Shown: piece by piece, positions 18,041-24,722 of the stretch
How the letters are laid out: each line of letters starts with the position of its first letter
Numbering within the stretch: position 1 is the first letter of the stretch
Program-made: the position numbers and the translations under genes
Source: Vulcanimicrobiota bacterium
Lineage (GTDB): Bacteria; Vulcanimicrobiota; Vulcanimicrobiia; Vulcanimicrobiales; Vulcanimicrobiaceae
DNA length: 38,233 bases
NCBI GenBank assembly: GCA_003161555.1
Contig: PMOG01000037.1
Span: forward strand, 1 to 38,233
Direction: 5' to 3'
The notes under the pieces: model-generated
Databases searched by the model: none
The model's input: only the letters and a program-made list of their open reading frames with translations
What the model was told of the DNA's origin: nothing

Positions 18041-18727
18041 CTAATGCGCGCCGACCCCCCGCAGCACGGCCGGAATCGTGCGCGCGATGATGGCGAGATC
18101 GCCGCCCGGCGACCAGCCGTCGATGTAGGAGTTGTCGAGCGCCATCCATTCCTCGAACGCGAGGTGCGAACGGCCCGATATCTGCCACAAGCAGGTGACA
18201 CCGGGTTTCACGACCAGCCGCCGCAGCGCGTAGGCGTCGTAGTGCGCGACCTCTTCGGGGAGCGGCGGGCGCGGTCCGACGATCGACATCTCGCCGGTCA
18301 AGACGTTCACGAAGTTGGGCAGCTCATCGATCGATGTGCGGCGCAAGAACGACCCCAGCGCGTGAAGCCGCGGATCGGCGCGCATCTTGAAGACCGGCCC
18401 GTCGGCTTCGTTGAATTTGCGCAGCTCGGGCAGCATCGCGTGGGCGTCGCGGACCATCGTGCGCAGTTTCCACATCCGGAAGCACCGCGCGCCGCGGCCG
18501 ACGCGTTCTTGCCGAAAGAGCGGGTTTCCGCCGCTGACGACGACGATCCCGAGCATCGCGCCCAGCACGATCGGCGCGGTGACCGTCAGGATCGCCAGCG
18601 AGAGACCGATGTCGATCGCCCGCTTTGCTGGAACGTACCAGCCCGGCCGCGCCGGAGCTGCGGGAAAGAGCACGCCGGCCGGCAGGTTGAGAGCCTCGCC
18701 CCGCAGCCGCAGCTCGGTGGCGCTCAT
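18041..18727 (-). CDS. Polyprenyl-phosphate sugar-1-phosphate transferase (bacterial sugar transferase family)
   Basis: 228 residues. One N-terminal hydrophobic segment (AIDIGLSLAILTVTAPIVLG) is followed by the conserved catalytic core: PLFRQERVGRG, FRMWKLRTM, RTSIDELPNFVNVL and MSIVGPRPPLPEE. It lacks the N-terminal multi-span domain of WbaP/WcaJ and has the minimal PglC-like form. It transfers a sugar phosphate to undecaprenyl phosphate, the first step of glycan assembly, so it probably initiates the polymer made by this locus. The ATG overlaps the deoB stop by four bases. Confidence 0.92.
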   Translation of the reverse strand: MSATELRLRGEALNLPAGVLFPAAPARPGWYVPAKRAIDIGLSLAILTVTAPIVLGAMLGIVVVSGGNPLFRQERVGRGARCFRMWKLRTMVRDAHAMLPELRKFNEADGPVFKMRADPRLHALGSFLRRTSIDELPNFVNVLTGEMSIVGPRPPLPEEVAHYDAYALRRLVVKPGVTCLWQISGRSHLAFEEWMALDNSYIDGWSPGGDLAIIARTIPAVLRGVGAH

Positions 18728-19851
18728 CGCGCCCCCGCGCCCAGGATCGCCTCAATGCGCCGGCCGACGTGGCCGAGGCCGTCGATGACGCCGAGGTCGG
18801 CGCCCGGTGCGGTTCCGTATTCGAGGTACGGCACGTATTCGCGCGTGTGATCCGTCCCTGGCTGGGTCGGATCGCAGCCGTGGTCGGCCGTGAAGATCAG
18901 GCCGTCGCCCGGACGGATTCGAGCCAGGACCTCGGGCAGCCGCGCATCGAGCCGTTCGAGCGCTTCCCCGTAGCCCCGAACGTCGCGGCGATGTCCGTAC
19001 TTCGTATCGAAGTCGTTCAGGTTCACGAACACCAGTCCATGATTGATAGCATCGGCCAACTGGAGCGCGCGGTCGAGCGCCTCGCCATTGTCGGCGACTC
19101 GCACGGACGACACGATCCCATGACCGCTGTAGATATCACAGATCTTCCCGACCGCATGGACCGCTACACCCTGCTCGTGCAGCCGGTCGAGCACGGTAGG
19201 CGGCGGCGGGATCGCATAATCCCGGCGGTTCGGGGTCCGAGCGTACGCACCCGGCGGCCCGGCGAAGGGCCGTGCGATCACGCGGTTGACTTCATTGGGC
19301 GGCACGAGCATCGCCCGGGCCCGTTCGCACCAGTCGTACAACGTTGCCAAGGGCACGGTCGCTTCATGCGCAGCCACCTGAAAGACCGAATCGGCCGAGG
19401 TGTAGAGGATCGGCCGGCCCGTCCGCTGGTGCTCTTCGCCCAGTTCGGCGATTATTTCGGTCCCGGAGGCCGTGCGGTTGCCCAGCGGCGGGAGGCCCAC
19501 GATCGCCGTGAAGCGGTCGACGACCTCAGGTGGAAAGCCGTCGGGGTACGTCGGAAAGGCCACCTCGGTGATCACCCCGACCATCTCCCAATGCCCGGTA
19601 ATGGTATCCTTGCCTTTTGAGCGTTCTCTAAGCCGAGCCACCGTAGCGGACGGCTCCCCCTCCGCTGATACGCCGCGAATCGCGGTGATGTGGCCCAGGC
19701 CCAGCCGTGCGAAGTTCGGCAGTTTCAAGCCGCCTACACGCTGCGCGACGTTTGCGATCGTATTGGCGTTCGTTCCGTCGTGGTATTCCTGCGCATCGGG
19801 AAGTGCACCGACTCCTGCAGAGTCCATGACGAATGCGAGAATGCGCGGCAT
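18724..19851 (-). CDS. deoB: Phosphopentomutase
   Basis: 375 residues, slightly shorter than E. coli DeoB (about 407) and close to the Bacillus type. Family motifs are MDSAGVGALPDA at the N-terminus, GKDTITGHWEM, FVNLNDFDTKYGHRRD, and TADHGCDPTQPGTDHTRE, which supplies metal ligands and contains a conserved histidine. It interconverts (deoxy)ribose-1-phosphate and -5-phosphate in the cytoplasm. It is the first gene of the leftward polysaccharide locus and overlaps the sugar-transferase start by four bases, an unexpected link between nucleoside salvage and glycan synthesis. Only 59 bases separate its start from the divergent barrel gene. Confidence 0.95.
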   Translation of the reverse strand: MPRILAFVMDSAGVGALPDAQEYHDGTNANTIANVAQRVGGLKLPNFARLGLGHITAIRGVSAEGEPSATVARLRERSKGKDTITGHWEMVGVITEVAFPTYPDGFPPEVVDRFTAIVGLPPLGNRTASGTEIIAELGEEHQRTGRPILYTSADSVFQVAAHEATVPLATLYDWCERARAMLVPPNEVNRVIARPFAGPPGAYARTPNRRDYAIPPPPTVLDRLHEQGVAVHAVGKICDIYSGHGIVSSVRVADNGEALDRALQLADAINHGLVFVNLNDFDTKYGHRRDVRGYGEALERLDARLPEVLARIRPGDGLIFTADHGCDPTQPGTDHTREYVPYLEYGTAPGADLGVIDGLGHVGRRIEAILGAGAR

Positions 19852-19910
19852 ACCCTGAGACGCGATTCCCGCCCCCGCAGGACCGTGCCTCCCGTCGAGG
19901 GGAACGCGTG

Positions 19911-21653
19911 ATGCTGCACATGCGCATCCTCGTTCTCCTCACGCTGGCATGCGGTTTTTTTGTGACCGCAGTTACTCGCGCCGAGGCGGTCCCTTCGACC
20001 AGCCTCGACGTCACGGCGAACAGCGTCGACTTCTTCTACAACCGCTACATCGTGACCGCCGACGGCAACGTGCGCGTGCGGCTCTCCGACGGTACCATAA
20101 TCCGCGGCGAAACGTTCACGATGGATCTGAAGCTGAACCGCTATTTAGTGGCCGGCGACGTCCACGTCGACGGGCCGACGATCCATCAGGTCGGCGCGGC
20201 GCTGGCCGGCTATCCGGACCTCGACCGCACCTACTTTCTGCCGGCTGCCGGCGCGCCCGAGCGCGACACGTACTACGGCTTGAACTGGAAGGATCCGCAC
20301 GTCGGGCGCGAGCAGCCCGGCGACGCGTATCACTTCCCCGACCTCACCGGCGAACGTCCGTACATTAAAGCGATCGGCGCGCGCATCGTCCCCAAGACGA
20401 ACGTTTTGTTCACGCGAGCCGAAGTGTACACGGCCGGTGTGTATCTGCCGACGCCCCACTACGCGGTTGTCTTTTCGCCCAATTCGCACTTCTTCGAAAA
20501 CGCGTTCCCGGGGGCCAGGGCCGATGTGAGCCTGCCCTTCAACGCCTCGGCGCACAGCCTCTCGGCGCTCCATCTGCGGAACGATCAATACAACGGCACC
20601 TACCTCGCCTTCGACCAGCACTTCGTGTGGGACAACGCCTACATCGTTGCCGCGATCGATCCGCTCACGCAGGAGCAGCGTCAGTACAATCTGCTCGGCT
20701 ACGAACGGTTCACGCCGAAGTTCGAGAGCCGCCTGTTCCTGCAAGAATCGGCCGGCGGTCCCGGCATCATCTATCAGCCGATCAACGCTGCCGGATACGC
20801 GCAGCTGCAGCTCAACGCCGGGCTGCGCCGCTCGGGGCTCAGCTACACCGAGGACAACTACTGGCAGTACCTGCTGGGGCTGCCGGACGTTCAGTTCGAT
20901 ACGATTGCGACCGCGGACTACGATCCGCGCTGGCGCGAGCATCCGATGGACGCGTCGCTGACCTGGACGGGGTTTGAGAACCGGCTCTTCACGCACGCGC
21001 CGATCCTGTTCCGGCTGCGCAGCATCGTCGGCATGGCGCACGACATCTACGGCTACGGCGGCTTTCCGAACGAGCAGCCGGGGCCGCCGGATTCGTTCTA
21101 TCACACCTTCGGCGGAACGATCTACACCTCGGGGCTGAAGCTCGGGCCGTATACGCTGACCCCATCGTACGACCGTCAATGGACCTGGTTCAATCTACCC
21201 CATGAGACCGACGCCCGTGACGCGCGCCTCTCGCTCTCACGCGGCTTCGCCCGGCAGCACGTCAACGCGCTGCTGACGTACGAGGTACGAACGACCAACG
21301 ACTATTGGGGCGCGGCCCAGTTGGCGGCGTATCCCAATTACGGGGTCATCACCACGCCCTTCGGCTCGTACACGACGCCCGACGCATTCCGCGGTTTGGC
21401 GACGTCGCGCGGCTGGACCGGCGGTCTGGTGTACACGCCGACGCAGTACTTCACCATCAACCTCCAGCTGGCGCGCTTCTACGACTTCCCGGTGCCGGTG
21501 CCGGGGTACTTCGGGCAGGAGCCCTGGCAATTCACCGGCGACGTGCGCTTCCGCATCTCGCGCCAAGTTCAGGTCGACCTCACCCGGATGTACTACTTCA
21601 ACTTCGCCAACCAACGTTGGTCGCCGCAGTTCGGGATCCAGTTCTCACCATGA
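19911..21653 (+). CDS. LptD/OstA-like outer-membrane beta-barrel protein, copy 1
   Basis: 580 residues. A signal peptide (MRILVLLTLACGFFVTAVTRAEA) is followed by an OstA/LptA-like beta-jellyroll segment (SLDVTANSVDFFYNRYIVTA, GTIIRGETF, RYLVAGDVHV). The rest is a long region of alternating beta strands rich in Tyr, Phe and Trp, ending in RWSPQFGIQFSP, a beta-signal-like C-terminus. LptD inserts LPS into the outer leaflet. The mature sequence contains no cysteine, unlike E. coli LptD, which needs disulfides. ATG 19911 is favoured by GAGGGG eight to nine bases upstream; ATG 19920 is the alternative. The track start (19833) lies inside the divergent deoB. It is coupled to the next gene by ATGA. 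Whether it carries LPS or another lipid is unknown. Confidence 0.75.
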   Translation: MLHMRILVLLTLACGFFVTAVTRAEAVPSTSLDVTANSVDFFYNRYIVTADGNVRVRLSDGTIIRGETFTMDLKLNRYLVAGDVHVDGPTIHQVGAALAGYPDLDRTYFLPAAGAPERDTYYGLNWKDPHVGREQPGDAYHFPDLTGERPYIKAIGARIVPKTNVLFTRAEVYTAGVYLPTPHYAVVFSPNSHFFENAFPGARADVSLPFNASAHSLSALHLRNDQYNGTYLAFDQHFVWDNAYIVAAIDPLTQEQRQYNLLGYERFTPKFESRLFLQESAGGPGIIYQPINAAGYAQLQLNAGLRRSGLSYTEDNYWQYLLGLPDVQFDTIATADYDPRWREHPMDASLTWTGFENRLFTHAPILFRLRSIVGMAHDIYGYGGFPNEQPGPPDSFYHTFGGTIYTSGLKLGPYTLTPSYDRQWTWFNLPHETDARDARLSLSRGFARQHVNALLTYEVRTTNDYWGAAQLAAYPNYGVITTPFGSYTTPDAFRGLATSRGWTGGLVYTPTQYFTINLQLARFYDFPVPVPGYFGQEPWQFTGDVRFRISRQVQVDLTRMYYFNFANQRWSPQFGIQFSP

Positions 21654-22519
21654 TGCGCCGCTTGTCCGTGGTTCTGACCTCGGTCGCCGTCCTGATCCTG
21701 GCGCTGCCCTCGCTGGCGCAGCCGCAAGGCACGTTGATTCGCTTTACCGGTCAACTGCTCGACGTGCGCAACGGCTACGCGTACTTCAGCAGCGGCGACG
21801 CGTTCAAGCTTTCGCCGTCGTACAAGGTCGCGGACTACGACACCGGCGCTTCGACGACGCTGCAGCCCGCGGCGAAGATCTTTGCGCGCGCCGTTCTCGA
21901 CCCGGCAACGAAGGAAGTCGTGGAACTGGACATCACGACCCGCCGGCTGCCGAGCGACAGCGCGTACAGCACCGACGTGCAGCAGGCGATCGCGACCAAA
22001 CCGGCGATCGTCCTCGCGCCCGAGATCAAGGGCATCCCGGTCACCGGCAAGGAGGTCGCGGTCGAGTTCATCGTCACCGTTCCGCCTTCGACGCCGGTGA
22101 ACGCCGACGTGTACATCAGCACGGACGCCGGCGGTTGGAATCCGCAGGAAATCAAACTCGACCGGGTCGAGGGCGACCGCTATCGCGCCGTCCGCCGGCT
22201 CGCGTCGGGCACGCGCTTCGTGTTCCGGGTGACGCGCGGCTCGTGGAACTCGGTCGAGGTCGGACAAGACGGGCTCGAAGTGGCGCCGCACGCCTTCTTC
22301 GTGCGCGAGTCCGACGCGCAGTCGTGCCCCGCTACCGTGTACGCCTGGTCCGACAACCGCAGCGGTGCGCCGCAGGCGGCCCAGCCCGGCGCGGTGCCGA
22401 CCCCGTTCAATCCTAATCCGTTTGGCGGCAACCCACTCTATCCGCCCTCACGCGCGACGCCGCCGGGCGGCTTCCCGACGCCGCATCCGGCCCCGCCGCC
22501 GAACCGTCCTCCGCCGTGA
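21650..22519 (+). CDS. Secreted protein with starch-binding-like (CBM20-type) domain, partner copy 1
   Basis: 289 residues. A signal peptide (MMRRLSVVLTSVAVLILALPSLAQ) leads to a short beta domain, then a region of about 90 residues with the rhythm of CBM20/CBM48 domains: VEFIVTVPPSTP, VYISTDAGGWNP, and FVFRVTRGSWNSVEVG. The last 60 residues are proline-rich (PSRATPPGG, APPPNRPPP). ATG 21650 overlaps the stop of the barrel gene (ATGA). A homologous gene sits after the second barrel, so barrel and partner evolved as a module. A periplasmic accessory of the barrel, in the way LptE serves LptD, is an attractive but untested idea. Carbohydrate binding is suggested only by fold resemblance. Confidence 0.75.
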   Translation: MMRRLSVVLTSVAVLILALPSLAQPQGTLIRFTGQLLDVRNGYAYFSSGDAFKLSPSYKVADYDTGASTTLQPAAKIFARAVLDPATKEVVELDITTRRLPSDSAYSTDVQQAIATKPAIVLAPEIKGIPVTGKEVAVEFIVTVPPSTPVNADVYISTDAGGWNPQEIKLDRVEGDRYRAVRRLASGTRFVFRVTRGSWNSVEVGQDGLEVAPHAFFVRESDAQSCPATVYAWSDNRSGAPQAAQPGAVPTPFNPNPFGGNPLYPPSRATPPGGFPTPHPAPPPNRPPP

Positions 22520-24132
22520 GGCGCGCCCTGGCGGCGGCGCTCGTGTGTACCGCGTGCGCGGCCGTGCCGCAGGCTGCTCGAGCCCGCGCATCGGCGACGC
22601 TCGAGGGCGGCACGATCTCGTTTTTTGCCGATACGCTCTCGGTCGTCGCGCGCGACCGCGCCTCACTGCGCTTGATCGACGGCACGCACGTCAGCGGTGA
22701 TGCGGCATACGTCGATCTCAAGAACGACCGCGCCGTGCTGGCCGGCCACGCGCGCATCGAGCACGGCGGCACGACGGTGTCGGCCGACGCGATCGCGGTC
22801 GATCTGGACGCGAACCGGGTCGACCTGCTCGACGTCGGCACGGGGGTCAGCCGCACGACGCGAACGCTGGGGAGTCCCGTGCACGCGGAAATCGATGCGA
22901 AGCGTTTTGCGTTTCCGGACGTCGACGACCGCTACGCCTTCATCCGCTCGCGGCACGCCGCGATTACGCCGCGCGCGAACGTGCGCTTTTCCCCGGCCGC
23001 GTTCCCGACCTCGGTCGGCGGCGTGCCGGTGCCGTCGTACCTGTACACGTTTGCCACTGCGGCCGGTTTCGGTCAAACCACCTTGCCCGGTGCGACCTTC
23101 GATCAGCCCTACGGGCTCATCGGAACGCCGACTTCGCTGACCTCCGCCCACGCGCGCTGGGAGAACAACGACGGCGCGCTGGCGCTGCAGGAGCAGCTCG
23201 CGTCGGGCGATACGGCGTACGCGACCGGCGCGATCGATGCGCCCTTTCGCGGTACCGGTTCCAGCGGCTTCAACGCCTATCAGCGGTTGGGGACGCGCTA
23301 TACGTTTTTGGTCGACGGCAACGCGGCATTCGGCAGCCGCGAGGGTGACGCCACGCTGGGCGCGGCGTTCGGCACGGCCGGCGGGCGGCTCACGTATCAC
23401 CTGCAGAACGGCGGCTACTCGTCGTTCGATGCCAGCCTGCGCACGCCGGATCTGGAGTTGGTAGGTGGAAACACGCTGCGCCTGACCGCCGACGTCGGCT
23501 ACGACGCCCAACGCGGCGGCGATCTGTACCCGTACGTCGTGCTGCCCGGCGGTCGCGCCTACGGAACCGTGTGGCGCCACGGTCTCGACGCTTTTCTGGC
23601 GACGCCGATCGTGCACGGTCCGCTCGGCACGAGCATCGGTGTCACGCTCGACGGCAGCCGCACCTGGTACGCCTTCCCGCGGCATGCCGACGCCGTCACC
23701 GCGTCGGCCAACGCCTCGAAGAAGCTCACCCGGAATTTCTCCCTGTTTGCGGGCTACCAGAACACCTGGTCCTCACAAGTCTATCCGGGAGACCAATCGC
23801 TGTTCTTTCCGATCCCCTCCGCACCGCTCTTGACGCCCGACGGGATGCCATACTACGGCTGGTACGCCTACACCGGCGCGGCGGTCGCGCGCTACATGAA
23901 CCTCGACCTGCAGTACGCGCCGCCGACCAGCAGCACGTCGCTGCGTCTCTCGGCGCGGCACACCGACGACTTCTATCAGTTTGATGGTCTCGGGCGTCCG
24001 GTTTGGGAGCTGCGGCTCGATGCCCAGTTCCGTCCCTTTCCCAACGTCGGCATCGCACTGGGGCGCTCGTACGACTTCGGCTGGGGCGGCCGGCGCTGGC
24101 TGCCCGGCTGGAGCTTCGCGATCACCCCGTGA
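22516..24132 (+). CDS. LptD/OstA-like outer-membrane beta-barrel protein, copy 2
   Basis: 538 residues. A signal peptide (ALAAALVCTACAAVPQAARARA) precedes an OstA-like beta domain (GGTISFFADTLSVVA, GTHVSGDAAYVDL, RAVLAGHARI), then a long beta-strand region ending RRWLPGWSFAITP. The last 33 residues align with copy 1 without gaps (shared R, V, L-x-R-x-Y-x-F, RW-x-P, final P), so the two barrels are homologous though well diverged. No cysteine is seen in the mature part. It begins with GTG overlapping the partner-1 stop (GTGA). It may load a different lipid or glycolipid than copy 1, or the two may form one translocon. Confidence 0.72.
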   Translation: MRRALAAALVCTACAAVPQAARARASATLEGGTISFFADTLSVVARDRASLRLIDGTHVSGDAAYVDLKNDRAVLAGHARIEHGGTTVSADAIAVDLDANRVDLLDVGTGVSRTTRTLGSPVHAEIDAKRFAFPDVDDRYAFIRSRHAAITPRANVRFSPAAFPTSVGGVPVPSYLYTFATAAGFGQTTLPGATFDQPYGLIGTPTSLTSAHARWENNDGALALQEQLASGDTAYATGAIDAPFRGTGSSGFNAYQRLGTRYTFLVDGNAAFGSREGDATLGAAFGTAGGRLTYHLQNGGYSSFDASLRTPDLELVGGNTLRLTADVGYDAQRGGDLYPYVVLPGGRAYGTVWRHGLDAFLATPIVHGPLGTSIGVTLDGSRTWYAFPRHADAVTASANASKKLTRNFSLFAGYQNTWSSQVYPGDQSLFFPIPSAPLLTPDGMPYYGWYAYTGAAVARYMNLDLQYAPPTSSTSLRLSARHTDDFYQFDGLGRPVWELRLDAQFRPFPNVGIALGRSYDFGWGGRRWLPGWSFAITP

Positions 24133-24722
24133 GTGCCGCACTGTTCGCCGCGGCGACTGCGGCCGTCGTCTTTCGCATCGTCCCGCTGGCCTGCAGCGGC
24201 GACCATCTCGCGGTCGCAGGCGGCGGCGTTTTGCGGCTCGCCGAGGGAAGCTCGTGCGCGGCGTTCGTTCCCGGACGCGCAACCGGCGTGACGGTCGGCG
24301 ACGACGGGCGGGTCACGCCGCATGCCGCCGGCTCGGATGCCCTTTCGGCCGCGAAGATTCCCCGCACCGCCTACGTCTTCGCGCCGGCGGTGGAGAGTGA
24401 CGCGGATCAGACGGCGCTGGTCACGGTGCAGATCGAGGTCAGCGTGCCGCCGCGCACGCCGCCCGGTGACGACATCTACATGAGCACCGACCGCAGCGAC
24501 TGGTCGCCCAGCGAAATCCGCATGGATCGCGTCGACCCGCGCCACTTCCGGTACGCGCTGCAGGTCCATCGCGGCGCGCGCGTCGCCTTCCGCATCACGC
24601 GCGGCTCGAACGCGACGCTCGAGCGCGACGTGAGCCGCGCCTTGCCGCCGGCGCACATCGCCGCCGGCGAGCCGAACGCGCGGGTGACCGTCGTGGTCGC
24701 CGCATGGGCCGACATCGATTGA
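24129..24722 (+). CDS. Secreted CBM20-like partner protein, copy 2
   Basis: About 197 residues, homologous to the partner-1 protein but without its proline-rich tail. Shared segments are VSVPPRTP, IYMSTDRSDWSPSEI, MDRV and FRITRGS. The N-terminus is hydrophobic (SAALFAAATAAVVFRIVPLACSG) and may be a signal peptide or a weak lipoprotein signal. The C at LACSG lacks a good lipobox because a proline sits at -3. GTG 24129 overlaps the barrel-2 stop (GTGA), and its own stop overlaps the next start (TGATG). The track ORF starts upstream at 24003, inside barrel 2. Function is unknown; see the copy-1 entry for the proposed partnership. Confidence 0.7.
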   Translation: MSAALFAAATAAVVFRIVPLACSGDHLAVAGGGVLRLAEGSSCAAFVPGRATGVTVGDDGRVTPHAAGSDALSAAKIPRTAYVFAPAVESDADQTALVTVQIEVSVPPRTPPGDDIYMSTDRSDWSPSEIRMDRVDPRHFRYALQVHRGARVAFRITRGSNATLERDVSRALPPAHIAAGEPNARVTVVVAAWADID

